Assembly: GCF_000699445.3 (NCBI RefSeq)
Contig: NC_067195.1
Location: forward strand, 63,277,591 to 63,341,590
Reading direction: 5' to 3'
Origin: Schistosoma haematobium
Taxonomy: Eukaryota > Platyhelminthes > Trematoda > Strigeidida > Schistosomatidae
Length of the DNA stretch: 64,000 nucleotides
This document shows positions 13,925 to 26,514 of the stretch, piece after piece; position 1 is the stretch's first letter, and each line of letters begins with the position of its first letter. The notes beneath the pieces were generated by a model. That model saw only the letters and a program-made list of their open reading frames with translations, ran no database searches and was not told the origin of the DNA. Both the position numbers and the translations under genes were made by a program.

Positions 13925-14105
13925 ACCACACTCATAACGCGATGGCGTTTAAAGCGAACGGTACTGGGTTCGAGTCCCGAAGAGAACATCAACTCTGGAA
14001 TGCAGGTACATCCAACTGACAAGTTCCAAATAGGACTAAATGCTCATCCTGGATTCCACTGCTACCCACCATCCATCTTTGCTTATCATGCTTGTGACTT
14101 AAAGC
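13925..14105 (+). mobile_element. Decayed Sm-alpha-type SINE
   Basis: A pol III B-box-like GGTTCGAGTCC at 13967-13977 is followed about 40 bp later by a hammerhead-ribozyme-like module and by the ATTCCACTGCT block that I associate from memory with the schistosome Sm-alpha repeat. The A-box side is weak. The order B box then ribozyme matches the other SINE copies in the window, but this sequence is a different subfamily from those at 19, 23 and 51 kb. Confidence 0.7.
14010..14054 (+). ncRNA. Degenerate hammerhead ribozyme in SINE
   Basis: The layout of a type I hammerhead is present: stem I arms ATCCA (14010-14014) and TGGAT (14050-14054), core CTGACAA at 14016-14022, a stem II hairpin with an AAAT-type loop, then TAAA, a short stem III (ATG/CAT) and the cleavage-site C. 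Two essential core bases are lost: G8 is A (CTGACAA) and G12 is T (TAAA for GAAA). It should be inactive. Confidence 0.65.
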
Positions 14106-16124
14106 AATATCGAGACAATCTGCACAGAATACGCATATACCAATAAAAGACTGATCAATTGAAGTCCTAAACATCGCTGAAAAATTTAAACAAATAGCAC
14201 AAAACACATTTAACTTTTTAAACTTTGATCTCGATTATTTACTTAATAAACCCCTAATCAAGTTACCCGGTGTAAAGTTAAAATTATTCAAATTTCAATC
14301 AGTGAAATGAATTCAATTAGAAGTTTTCTTTTAATGAGGACTAGAACTATCTAAATTAATTAAGAATAGTAAAAATAAACCTATATAAGTTTGTTTTAAA
14401 TATTATTATGCATCATTTGTAAATATTGAGCGATTACACTTTGACTTAAACAGTTTGTTTGATATTCTCGTAGTTGAATATTATCTCAATCAAAGTTTGC
14501 AATCATTATGTATTATTATAAGAAAGGGGTTTTGTGGAGATTGTAGTAATTATGTATTAGTTTTATTTAATCTCATATCTGTATTTATTGATTGAGAATT
14601 CTTGTTTCTTGCTCTTTAAATTTCACAAGATAGTAACACATCTGAATAATTCACTTAATTTTTGATTTATATTCCAGTTTAATTGTACAAAGTTCTTTAT
14701 CACTATCTCAGTACTACATGTGGTATTCAAATAAACGTGACCTTTTTAAATGAGTAAACAAACCATGCGATTACATATATATTATTTACAATGTGATATG
14801 AGTCAGTTTAATGTGTGCAGTTAGTATGGAATAACATAAATACTACAATCTCTGGGTGATTTGTAGTTTTGCCAAATATGATAAACGTATTTTGTAGATG
14901 ATGCGTTTGCTTAGTTTAGTCGTTTCATAGTAAAAATCCCATTTTCCTCCAGGATAGCATAATTAGTACAAACTTCAAGAGGGAACACATGGATATTTAT
15001 ATTGTAACTAATATTATACTTCATTCTGTATAAGTTAATAACAGAATTCACAAGTCATAGGACTGATGGAAAGTCAACAGGGTTACGTTTATGGGAAAGA
15101 TGGAAACTTAAAGAATATCTGATAGGGATCAAGTTTGGTAGCCATCACATAAATGGAAGTTTACTTAAACCACGTCATCCAGTTTCCAGAATTCACGTAC
15201 TGAGTAACATTCATGGAAAGTCAGTTATTTTTAAATAGAGGTGTAAGACTAATCAACTATGGAGATTATTAAAATCAAACCGAAATTTAATACGGTCAGT
15301 ACTAATGAACAAGAATTTCACTTTGCTTCCAAATAAGCTATCAAAATGTATGATACTAGAATCATGTTTAATGAATACGTATCAATAATCTGTTTTGAGT
15401 TATATTTAAAGTGACGGAATAATAAAAGTTTCACAACCGTCAACACATTTATTATTATCGTTTATTCCCAGAGAGTTTCCTTTACAGAGTGATGTAAACA
15501 GAATAATGAAATAAATATTTCTAAATGCTACCCAAACATATTATATCTAGTAAATTCTAGTTACAAGTGATACTGTTGTACTAGGCTAATCTGTTAGTCA
15601 ATCCGTCTAGAAAAATATAATTATTTAAGTCAGTATAATTGTTGATAATTATTAATACTATTTCACACCGTATGCATTTTTTTACCATACACATACTAAA
15701 GTGTAGAATTAAAGTAAAATGGGTAAATAAGGAAGACTGTTTGACTAAACAATAGTTTGTATTTTAATTAAGCTCATCTTTAACCGAAATAACAATAATG
15801 AAATAATACAATAAAAAATAGAAGGATTCAACGTTAAAGACAGAATTGGTAAAGAGAACAGAATGATAAACTTAAGTATAGGAGTATGGGAAACTAGACT
15901 GTGACCAACCGAACTAACGTGTATACTTTGTGTATTTCTTTCCGTCATTATCAAATTACATAAAACACTTTTTTCAGGACTATTATTATGTCTGTATACC
16001 TGAAAATCAATTAAGAGCTAGGCGTGGTCAAAGTAAGCTGTCTAAACAAATTGATTTTTCAAAACGCTAATCCCTTTGAGGATGATTCGGGTCAGGCTTA
16101 CAGGTTTCCTCATTGACTCGAATG

Positions 16125-16178
<54 letters not shown>

Positions 16179-18200
16179 GTACTGATTTGGGGAAGTATGG
16201 TAAAAACTTGTTTTTTCCATAAATCCTAAAAGGACCCATTGATGTTGTTTCAACTGCCAAAAGACTAAAAGATCTAACTGAGATAAAATTATTTTTTCAC
16301 TTTCGACCAACATACGGGTTGAATAAATTTTACAGTTACTTTAAATTAAACATGAACTGGACTCAGTATATTGTCCAAATTATAAATTAACGGTGAACGA
16401 AACACTAGAAGAATTGCTGAATCAACTTGTATGTTTTACGTACTCTCAAATTTAACTGCTATATTAACTAGTTGGAAGTACTGTTCAATTCTTTTATAAT
16501 GAAATGTATTAAACTTGGTATTAACGTATGTATGTGTGTTATTGGAGTGACTATGAATGTAGAACTATTAAAGCGCCTAAAATCAGAAAAGAAAATCAAT
16601 TATAATCTTAAAAATTACACTTTACTAGTTTCAACACTGACCTTATAAAAATATAATTAATATTTTTTCTAAACGGTCAAAAAATGTACACAATCTGTTG
16701 AAATTGAGTGACCTTCAGATGAGGAACCAATCGAATGAAAAGTATTTCAGACACAGTGAAATACAGTGAAATACAATTTTCGATAGTTTTAAAACAGCAT
16801 TCACGTATTTCACATCATCTACAGAAGTGGAGACTACGTAAGAAAGGTGCAGAGATAGTCAGTAAAATGAAGAATAAATCCAAAAAATTAAAATCTTTAA
16901 ATAATAAAAGCAATTCATTGTGTCAATAAAAAAGAATTAATGATAATTCAACGCAGAAAATATTCTTTTTAATGATGTCATTTTCTTAATCTATACAATC
17001 GTATTTATAATGGCTGAACAATTAAAGTAGTCTATTTTTTATTCATTTGGTTTCATCTTGTAATTTGTTCTTCAACTTTGCAATCGTTACGTAGCCCTAT
17101 TTTGCACTTTAAATTGTATATTTCTATTTATGTGTTTCAATAGACTAGATCAATTGCAGTCTTAAACCTCAATGGAAAGATACAAGCCAAACAATACCAG
17201 GTGAATTCAGACTACTACTCTGTTTGTTATATCAACGTGAATACAGCTCTATTAAGTGGGATGGCTGAAAGAATTATTTACTATGTTGAATTATTTGAAC
17301 ATCTTTTTCAAATTAAAATCTGCTTATTCTTCTTAACTCTATGGATAATATCTAGGAAATAGTTAAGTTTACCTGTATGGAATTTTTTATGAAAAATGTT
17401 GAAGAAAAGATGTTAATCTCAGTCTTCAGATGGATTTCTATTATAAACCGGGTAACATATGTTCTAACTGAATGAAATCAGGCTAGATTGTGTTTTGTCT
17501 CAACTGTATCGTCTAGTATTTCTTATTTCTTTATACGTGGTTTCCTGCATCTATTTCTTCATAACATGTACATTTTGTTCTTGATCAATGTATTTCATGG
17601 CACCCTTCTGTAATAACCCTTTATATATTTCCTTATATTTAAACAATTTGTCACGTACAATTTACAATGATTTCAAAATAGCTGATTTTTTTATTAAATT
17701 GATTTATACATTCTTGATTGCAGAATATTTGCTCACTACCATTCAAACTATTATAGTTTCAGCATCAGATTAATAAAGTAACTAAAATAACAGTATATCA
17801 TTCTAAATTATTAGATCTTACTGAAAACCTCATGAAGTAAATATCTAATTGAAAAATATATAAATTAGTTTTCAAGAATAAACATGAACCAACCGTCTCT
17901 TGTTGCTCGGTCTTCCAGAGATAATCTCTACTATATTATTATTCATGAAGGATATGCAAACTAAATCTTCTCATGCGTCCGTATTGAAATATACATGCGC
18001 AATACAGTTGAAAGTTTTCTAACAAGTATATTGTCATTAAAAACAAAAATACTGCCGAAACATCCATTTTTCAATACCTCAGTTGTCCGTTAAGTTAATT
18101 ACCAATGGATACGTTTCATTCATACTTTTTTAAAAAACCCAGTTAATTAAGAAAAAATTCACTCAAAACGAAAAACACTAAACAGTTAACTTCAACTTAC
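14106..18200. other. AT-rich non-coding stretch
   Basis: Probably intron or downstream sequence of the RADIL-like gene, whose next 3' exon I could not locate. Only short spurious open frames are present. A TTTTGTGGAGATTGTAG string at about 14529-14545 matches the reverse of the SINE 3' end seen at 51.8 kb and may be a SINE scrap. Confidence 0.45.
16130..16176. repeat. (AT)n microsatellite
   Basis: Uninterrupted alternating AT run of about 47 bp. Confidence 0.95.
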
Positions 18201-18536
18201 ATGATATGTCGTTTTAATTAATTGATCAATTATTTGGTCAGCTAGTGTATACGATAATTTTCTAATTTCTTCGATTTCTGCCAACGTTTCAGGAGCTGAC
18301 AGTTCACCGAACAAATGATTTAAAGATAAATCTGATTTGAAAGTATTCTGATGACGATTTTCTGAACTAGGTGTGGTCGATTGTGATAACAAAGAGGATT
18401 TATTATCTTTAACATCTACTGTACCAACTGAAGGACATTTAATATCATGTGTAAGCCAATTGGGTGTGAGGTAGACAGCCAAGTCGTAGAAGAATAAACT
18501 AAGCCAAAATTGGAAGACTATTCGACCAGATTCAGT
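18201..18536 (-). CDS. RADIL/RASIP1-like protein, internal exon (DIL domain)
   Basis: This is an internal exon of 112 codons, phase 0 at both ends. On the minus strand it follows a textbook acceptor (pyrimidine-rich tract ending TTTTTTTCATATAG at 18537) and ends at donor GTAAGT (18200-18195). It begins TESGRIVFQFWLSLFFYDL, comparable to the F-W-S-N—E-L core of dilute (DIL) domains, and ends with AEIEEIRKLSYTLADQIIDQ, like the helix before the conserved alkyl-rich end of DIL. The middle is a low-complexity insertion rich in S, N and T. The exon at 37364-39271 ends in phase 0 inside the start of a DIL domain on the same strand, so the two join without a frame change. Joining is inference, and an unseen exon between them is possible. 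The remaining DIL part and any PDZ domain must lie to the left. Confidence 0.75.
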
Positions 18537-18883
18537 CTATATGAAAAAAAGTTGTAAACAAATGGTAGATAAGAAAACTGAAATCGTGAAATTGATTCAA
18601 AATGAAAATATGATTCCTTCAGTTAACACATACATAACAGACAGATACGAATATCTAGATTTCGTTAGAAATTCCAAATACTTTAATACTAGGTTTATAT
18701 CTATTGACTTCAAAGCTTGTATATTTTTTCGAAATCACATTATCATATAAAACAGTTCACTATATTGCATTATACTAAATGCAGTAGATTAAGATTGAGC
18801 TATTTGTTAAGTGATAATGTTCTGTAGAGGAATATTACTGCTTCAAATTGATAATCTACTAATTAGGTTTAGAAAAGTTTGGA

Positions 18884-19210
18884 AATTTGTGGAGATTCTA
18901 GTATTATAACAATTGAATTCACGAGTCAATGTAAGTTAGACCACCATTGAAAACCTGGAAGTACTGGATGGCTCACAGTTATTCACCTCAGACAATCAAT
19001 GAATGGTTGCACAAGACCATGCATCGACTGAAGTTAGACATTAGTATTGTTCGATGCCGGCCAGCTCAGTGGGCTAGAAGTTAAGCGTTCTCACGAAAGA
19101 CCAGAGGTCCTGGGTCCGAGTCACGTGTGTGTGATCATGGATGTGCACTGTTGAGGTGTCCCACACTAGGACAATTATGTATGTGACTTCATAGTGCTCC
19201 GTTTCATTTC
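18884..19210 (+). mobile_element. Fold-back tRNA-type SINE (decayed)
   Basis: The left part (about 18884-18975) is an antisense copy of the SINE 3' end: TTTGTGGAGATT, then GAGTCAATGTAAGTTAGACC and AAAACCTGGAAGTACT. The right part is a sense tRNA-like head with A box CAGCTCAGTGG (19062-19072) and B box GGGTCCGAGTC (19112-19122). A degenerate ribozyme module follows: TTGAGGTG, the stem II hairpin GTCCCACACTAGGAC, then AATT in place of GAAA. The same antisense-end plus sense-head layout occurs at 51.4-51.8 kb. The ribozyme core is lost. Confidence 0.7.
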
Positions 19211-22060
19211 TTTTGAGTGACAAAATTCCAGTTTATGAAATTACATACAGATGATTAAATGGATTAATATATTTTCAAAGTTAAAAACACTTTTAAAACT
19301 ATGTAAAGTACATGGTATCCATCAATCAATTTACATGATGAGATTCTACAAGACAAAAACAAATCAAACACTTGATTAAGAAACTAATCAATAAAATTAC
19401 CATTCTCATAAACGCAACATAATTTATATATGTAAATATCAATTTAGCTGAAACTAAACAGAATACAATAAGAAAAACACATTTAAAGATTTGTAGCTAG
19501 CTAATGATAGAATATTTTTCTATATTTACGAACAGAATACATAAATAATGATCATAAGACAAATGTATCTAGGCCTGTAGAAAATAAAACAAAGGGATAA
19601 TAATATGAGATAAAAGTGCTTTTTTACACCTACTTCTATAAAATGAATGTTAGTCAAACACATACGAAAAAATGAATGATTACAGTTTCCTAGTATACGA
19701 TGGAAAAAAATCAACAAAATGGCTTGTTAAAAAACAAACTGATAATATAACGTTTTCCCAATAAAGATAGCAATAATAATGCAGTATTGTTATGACTTTA
19801 TTGAAACATCATTTTAAAAGCACACGTGATACTCTGAAGGTGTGCTACACGATTATTGATGTGATATTGGTAACCATTTCTTAAAATAACTCTTTTTAGT
19901 TTCCACTAACTACTTATAGTTTTTGAACTCTAACTAATAAGCGTCACATGACAGCATCATTAAATCGATTCACGCTATTTTATCCTGAACATAGAACACT
20001 AAATTATTTTCTTTTACCTAACTGGTGAAATGAAAGAATGTCGCCATAAAGTTATTCCATTTAGTATTTAGATGATAACTAGTTTCTATAGAATGTCTAA
20101 AGTTGTAACCAAAATCTTCTGAATAGTAAACGCATTAACAATGCTATGGAACAATACTAATAGCACAGCATAGTTTCAATCTTAGACGTTTGAATCTAAC
20201 AAAGACAGTGTCATGAACACGGAATTCATGATTAATGACGCTCATTACGAATACAGTTCCACAGATTTGGTAAACAATTATATCCTGAAAGGTTTGAAAC
20301 CCTTTATTTAAAAAAGTTACCATATGAGAAATTGATCTTAGTTAGATAATCAGTGAAAACAGAAGCATTGGACACCTATTTCATCCTAGTGTGAGACTCT
20401 GAAAATGTGCACCCACAACTCTATTGAGGTCTAACATAGGACTTTCAAGCCACGTGGAGAACATGTTATCTTTCATCTAACTACCATTTAGCTAATCAAT
20501 AGGTAAATGACTTTGAGTAAAGCTGAGTCAGTTTAGTAAACTTGCCAATCCATGATCACACAAGATTAATTCAGGACCTAGAATATTCACAAACGTAGAT
20601 GCTTCATTGCTGTGAAAAAATACTGATTCAGAAGATGTAAAGCAACAAGATGGCTGCCATATAAAGATTCACATACGAACAAAGTTAGAATTTAAATATA
20701 TGGAAAGCGAAATTTTTCATATACTTCCAAAAATCAACAAGAACTATTTCATTTACCCTACTGGATCAATGAATTTTTTCGCGTTTTCACTGAGAGTAAA
20801 TTTAGATACATTTACTGATACATGTTAAATAATTCAAAGAATCTACTGACCTTTATGTGGATAAGATTTCTGATTAAAATTAAAATATACTTCTTCCATA
20901 TAAGTAACTATTACTCATTCCGTTAAGCCTATCCACCGACAGTAGTATTCCACATCATCACTTTTATTTAAAGCTTGTGAATGTTCTTTAATAAGTTCTA
21001 TCAAAAATCTTTTAACATTGTATATACCGACTGCATCGATATAAGCCTATATTATTTGTTGCCTCATCAGCATATTATGATAAACTTGTTTCCTTGTTCA
21101 TAAGAGACCAGGATATTATACATCACACTGTACTTGATATGGCTTTTTTATCACAAAACTATAGAAGGTTTGAGTATGATGCTTTAAATCACTCAACTTT
21201 TAAACAGTAAGTAAAACACCACAAAAGCTTGCTTCAATTAATTCAAATTAGGCACCCATGTAGTAGTACTAAGGAAACTTTTTATGAATGAATAATATCG
21301 CTATGAGTCAAGTACTCAAATTTAGGCTTATTTCACGAATTTGCAATAAATTATGAATTTGGCGGTGGCGTTAAATGTTTATAATAAGTGATTTGTGAGA
21401 TGATTATTTGAACAAATATATCGTTTTGCATCCAGCATTTTGAATTTGAACCAAAATATTAATGTATTACTTTTATTTAGAACGATGCATTTATTTTACA
21501 CATCGGAACATTTAGAAATTGATCAATAGAGAACAACAACTATCATTCGTAAAACTAAATACATAGAATAAAGTATGATGAATTCATAACCAATAGAATA
21601 AAGTAATAACACATGATTACTTCAAAATTTTCATTCAGAATCATTAGTTATTTATAATTTTTAATTGATAATAATGAAGTTAACATTTTTTTCATGTTTT
21701 AAATACAATTTCATTAAACATTTTCAGAACAAAAACTCGGTTTCAAACTTGAAACTAAATTTATTACCAGATTGTGTTTACATTTAAAATAAATTTCTGA
21801 TCTGATTGTGAACTACTTTATTATTAAATAATGGTCTCGTATTAATATCATATCAGTAACTCAGTTACCATGACGAGTTACGGATCGATTCAGTATGACA
21901 TTCGTTCGTATTGAGTTATGAAATAACCAGTTGACAGATAGATATCATAATCACTCAAATTTCATTGTTGATCAATGAACTTAAAATTGTATACTAATGA
22001 ATGTATTTATATATTATTTTTATCAGAATGGGAATTTGTGGAGATTGTAGTGATTTTATT
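19211..22060. other. AT-rich intronic stretch
   Basis: It lies inside the proposed 18.8-kb RADIL-like intron. No gene or element was recognised. A scrap of the SINE 3' end in reverse (TTTGTGGAGATTGTAG) sits at about 22032-22047, just before the RTE copy. Confidence 0.5.
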
Positions 22061-22069
22061 AATGAATAC

Positions 22070-23180
22070 CCGACCGTTGTTACTACCTTAACGTGGTGGT
22101 CGTGCTTGCCTATCCTGATGAACCAATCAAGCTATACTGGCTGGAACAATCGTTCCTCAAGGTCCTACCATGCCAGATAGATCGGTTGAAGAACAGTAAG
22201 ACTATAAGCAAAAAACGCAAGGTCCGAGAGCGCAGTCGTACTGCTGACTGTACACAGGTGTGACAGCAGTAAGGCAGACAACCAGCATAAAAACAGTGCT
22301 GCCTTCCCACAAGAAAGGGTGAGGTTAGAAAACGTCGACCCTAAAAATACAAACCTCACATTATCCCATGGATTCCCATCTCTAGTGGTAAGGTCCCAAC
22401 AGGTACCGAGCCAACATGAAAATTACTCACAGAAAGGTCAAGTGTGACCGGCCACAAGCAGTTGTCCCTTGGGCATTGCGGTCACACTCCCAAGTCACTA
22501 AGACCACCTCTAACCCATTTTCCTTTTCAGGTACCGGGAAGTGAAAGCCACCTTCATACCTCTAATAGCACTAGCCAACGATTCTAGTATGCGAAACACT
22601 GTCCCAGGTCTACTGAAACCTCACTCTGAACTACACATTGGAGCCTTCAGCGTACGCTCCCAATGTCAAATCGGCCAACACCTTTCCTTGGATTAGACCC
22701 TGGAATCTCGTACCAATGATGTATGCTGTATCTCCAAAACACGCATACAGGATCCTAGTTTGAACATTCACTTGACCTCACGTAACAAAAACGGAGAGCT
22801 GACCAGATACACCCTCCGCTTATCTGGCGATCAGATGGCTAAATCTCATGAACTGGTGGGTGTATGTATAGCACTAAGTACTAGAGCAGAACAAGCACTA
22901 TTAGAATGGTCCCTATCGACAGTCGCCTATGTACTGTTCGGCTAAACTGCACCGTAAGAGCTCGAAAGGATAGAGACACACGTCGTTTCCGCCTACGTTC
23001 CCACTGACTGCAGCTCATATGAAGTGAAAGGTGAATTTTACAGAAAGCTTTCTGTACTTCTTCATAAAGCTAAACTCCCAGACATAGTACTCGTGTCAGG
23101 TAACTTTAATGCCCAGGTAGATAGCTTAAACAAAACAGAAAGACATCTAGGGGGGTACTTTGTCAAGGTCATAGATCTAT
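22070..23180 (+). mobile_element. Perere-3-like RTE retrotransposon, 5' half (copy F)
   Basis: This copy keeps the element's 5' end, unlike most RTE insertions. It starts at the same motif (CCGTTGTTACTACC) as the minus-strand copy C at about 46445, with a 5' leader of about 550 bp. The apurinic-type endonuclease domain follows in broken frames: a start like IGAF-VRS-CQIGQ, ESRTNDVCC, IQDPSLNIHLTS, then GELTRYTLRLSG (from 22794) and LVGVCIALSTRAEQALLEWS, a stop, and finally LPDIVLVSGNFNAQVD (about 23073-23120). It breaks off before the RT and runs straight into a SINE. Stops and frameshifts make it non-functional. Confidence 0.85.
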
Positions 23181-23390
23181 TGAAATTAGGCATTAACACT
23201 GTTGGATGCCGGCAAGCTCAATGGTTTAGAGGTTAGGCGTTTGCGCGGAAAACTGAGGGTCTTGGGTTCGAGTCCGGTATGCGGGATTGTGGGTGTGCAC
23301 TGTTGGCAAGTCCCATATTAGGACGAAACGGTCATCCAGTACTTCCAGGTTTCAATGGTGGCCTAGCTTAGATCAATTCATGAATTCATT
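23181..23390 (+). mobile_element. tRNA-type SINE with degraded hammerhead
   Basis: It begins with AGGCATTAACACTGTTGGATG, the same leader as the 51-kb copies. It has an A-box-like AAGCTCAATGG at 23214-23224 and B box GGTTCGAGTCC at 23265-23275. The ribozyme module at about 23310-23340 keeps stem II (GTCCCATATTAGGAC) and the GAAAC box, but the CTGANGA side has become TTGGCAA, so it should not cleave. It ends in a TTTCAATGGTGGCCTAGCTT block near 23350-23370. The fusion to the broken RTE copy F at its 5' side suggests insertion into it or joint truncation. Confidence 0.8.
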
Positions 23391-24563
23391 CATTAATATT
23401 ATTTTTAATCTAATGAATAATTTTCACTTGTTTTTTTTCTCTTGTGTCGAAAAGTATTCCAAGTTTGTACGGATTGTTCAGTAGAATAAATAGTATATGG
23501 GAATGTCGAAAACCCTTAAATTTGGTATCTAATAACATTTTCAGTAGAAAGAGGATGTATTTTCATCCTCCACTCTGCAATCAATAACAAGTCACAATAG
23601 CTTATTAACGCACCATAACATAAATACTATCATATTCACCTACAAGATATTACTCTATCAAGATGTCGATGGAATGCTTCTCACTAGTAACCATTTAACG
23701 TTGATTGTTCTTGTTAGCATCATATTCTGTTGTCATGCTGACAACAACCATTGATTACTACGATAAATTTCTCTTTTTTTCCCCAAGAAAACATAATGGT
23801 ATGAATTGAAATCCCCACAAGCAGTTTAAAGAGATATCGTTGAGGAGTTTAAAAGTAGTAACGACATAGTTTATTAAGTTATATTTTCAACATATTTTAT
23901 TTAACACAACCATTATCAACTTGTAGTGAAAATAAAAAAACTTAATACCTTTATTTTTTTTAAAAAAAAAAATAACATTTTACAAAATTATTTAACAGTT
24001 AAAATTGTCATGAATAGTTAGACTGAAATACGTAAGAATTCACACGTTGAAATTAATCTAACAAATATTTTATTCCAGTAACAAAAACAAACACAACAAA
24101 GACACACATTGATAGTAAACTAATTGCGTACCTATGATTATGTGCATAGATTTATTAAAGACAAATAGATTGAAATAGAATGGACAGGAAAATGAGTTAT
24201 TTCACTTCATTTAAGAATCAGTCATAAACATGATATAGATGGATAATTTCTAGGACGACTATATACAAATACTGTCTTTTGTATGTAACTTATCACAAAA
24301 TAAATCTAAATGTACTCATAGTAAAAGTAAAGAAAAATGTGTGAATATTTAGATAGTAAAGGTTTTCAGTCAGTGAATAAATAACCATTATTTTATTCAT
24401 ATTAATGTCACTATTTACTATTATTAATACTGACAAAACTAGAAGTGAAAATAGTATATTCTGTATTTCATCTTGATAATCTTTTTTAATATTTTCATCA
24501 AATATTTCAAAAAGTTGGTATTTTTCAAACAATTTAAATAAATGGTGAGAAGTTTTATTTAAA
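23391..24563. other. AT-rich intronic stretch
   Basis: No gene or recognised repeat; homopolymer A/T tracts near 23950-23975. Confidence 0.55.
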
Positions 24564-24780
24564 TTATGTTATATATATCGAGATGATGAAGATTTGTAGC
24601 TCAGGTAGCTGATTTTGATTATGTTTTATTCTCTGAGCTGGATGGTTTGGTCGTGGAGCTTTCATCGTTCTTCTGAATGACATCATCAGCACAAACTTCA
24701 AGTAGACTACTACTACTACCACCACCACCACGACCAAACTATCCAGCCGAGAGAACAAAACTCCACTAAAACTAGTTGAA
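24564..24780 (-). mobile_element. Penelope-type non-coding segment with hammerhead
   Basis: A short repeat-like block containing a hammerhead ribozyme (listed separately) and an imperfect inverted repeat of about 27 bp: the arm at 24631-24657 (around GATGGTTTGGTCGTGG) pairs with the arm at 24727-24753 (CCACGACCAAACTATCC). Low-complexity ACT and ACC triplets lie between. Small type I hammerheads are known from the terminal non-coding parts of Penelope-like elements, and a Penelope nuclease remnant occurs at 9.9 kb, so I infer a Penelope origin. No coding part is present. Confidence 0.5.
24648..24697 (-). ncRNA. Candidate hammerhead ribozyme (type I, Penelope-like)
   Basis: Read on the minus strand: stem I arm TTGTG (24694-24690), core CTGATGA (24689-24683), stem II GTCATT/AACGAT around a CAGAAG loop (one A-C mismatch), GAAA (24663-24660), a minimal stem III around AGCT, then cleavage-site C at 24656, then the other stem I arm CACGA (24655-24651). 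All core residues C3, U4, G5, A6, G8, A9, G12, A13 and A14 are present, and stem I forms five pairs. Departures from the norm are an extra U before stem II, a stem II not closed by G-C, and a stem III with almost no loop. Self-cleavage is plausible, perhaps as a dimer, but unproven. Confidence 0.55.
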
Positions 24781-25799
24781 TATTAAACCGAAAAGAAGAG
24801 GAACACAGACTTATGTTACTGGTATTAACAATAATAACATAATTATTCTGTATGAATGGTCACAAACAATGTTGGTTCCGTACATAATAATATATTTTGG
24901 ATATGTAACTGTATTGGAAACACGGATACTTGCCCTATCAGCACGTATCTATCTTGCAATTATGAAAATGAACATATAGTTAACGTTGAAACATTTTAGG
25001 TTAAATTATGAATCCCTTTTGAAGATAATCAGGATAGACATCTATCTATAACATCAGTTGCATAAAATTTATGTTAGTTTCTAATTGTTTCCCTGGACAT
25101 ATAAAATTATAATGCTCAGAAATAGCCAAAGATGACTTTTAATATGTAAATTAAGAATAAACTATCAGCGACATAGAACTAATATATTTGTAAGAGTTTA
25201 TTTTAACCTTCCAAAGCAAAAACCGGTTACCATATTGATGAATATTACCTTTGAAACCTCTACATCTCTCATAGACAAATATTCTTTCACTCTAATACAA
25301 CACAACATACTGTTTTCGTCCCAAATTGTTAAACTCCTGAACCGCTGGACTCGAAGCCAGTTACTAATGTTTCTCATTTCAGTTGAATAATTAATCACCT
25401 GTTCAACCTCGCAGTGAATAAATTCACATTAGAAACTTTAAGCATACTCGGGTTACACAGTTGTGAGCTCAAAGAAGCCTCACTGTAAAATACTGTTCAT
25501 TTTGAAGGAATCCGTAGAAATCCAAAGATGTGAGACATAGAAAAATAGTTAAAGAATCATGTATGTTTTGAAATCTCCAAGGAAGTCTTGAGTTAATCTT
25601 CATTTCTGTTATATTTGATAAAAATTTCCGTGTGCATACATCTTAAAAGCTTACGAAATTAAAAATAATGTAAAACACCGGCTGCTCATCGTCGAGGAAT
25701 TATTTCTTGAAACAGACTTGAAAACTTTTATAATTATAGACAAATGTGATTATTGGGTATATTTTTGTCACTTTCTGAGGTTCAGGAAAGGCAGATAAT

Positions 25800-25801
<2 letters not shown>

Positions 25802-25864
<63 letters not shown>
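25802..25864. repeat. (TA)n microsatellite
   Basis: Uninterrupted TA run of about 63 bp; likely length-variable. Confidence 0.95.
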
Positions 25865-25866
<2 letters not shown>

Positions 25867-26514
25867 CAGTAATTATTAATGATTAGATATAATCCTTGAT
25901 GCTTTGTTTCTGCTTATTTCGGTATTCACACAAATAAATCCAATGGATACCCAAATAGTATTTATATTGCTATCGATATCAAATGTATTATGAGCTTATC
26001 CGGATTGAGATTAACTTTTTATAAACCATTTGGGCTGGATAGGACGAAGTATTGCTTTTCTTTATTCAGTTTTCAATTTTTCATTTTAATGACTTCATTT
26101 GTACTTTCACATAGATTTACTAATCAATAATTATAAACCTAGTGAAATACATTTTGGCAGGGTACTGTAGAGTTAAATGTATTCTATTGTAATGTTATTA
26201 ATACTGATGAATTTTTTGCCTTACTTCAAAATACGATAGTATTGAACAAATAGATTTATAAACTAGTGAATTTATTATTTAACCCAAATGAGAGTATTCA
26301 TTGAAAAGTATAAAATAGTTGCATACCATAAATTATGATAATTTAATACGAAAGTTATTGATAATTTAGGAATCAGCTTGGAATTTACTAACAATCATAC
26401 AGTGATTGTTAGCTATCACCTTTCATAAAGAAACAAAGTTTGTAAAGGAGATGCAAACCAAGATAAAAGAGATAAATGAGAAAAATAAAAATCCACAGTG
26501 AAATATGTGTCATT

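Noticed and set aside
13967..13977. tRNA gene signals (B boxes here and at 19112, 23265, 51205)
   Set aside because: No cloverleaf with acceptor and anticodon stems; these are tRNA-derived SINE heads.
13889..14146. Plus-strand 85-codon frame
   Set aside because: Runs through the SINE, including its B box and ribozyme; not a plausible protein.
16110..16313. Frame with alternating Tyr-Ile
   Set aside because: Translation of the (AT)n microsatellite.
24564..24758. Minus-strand frame with a run of ten valines
   Set aside because: Low-complexity translation of a GTG/GTA repeat; the DNA is a repeat block with a hammerhead.
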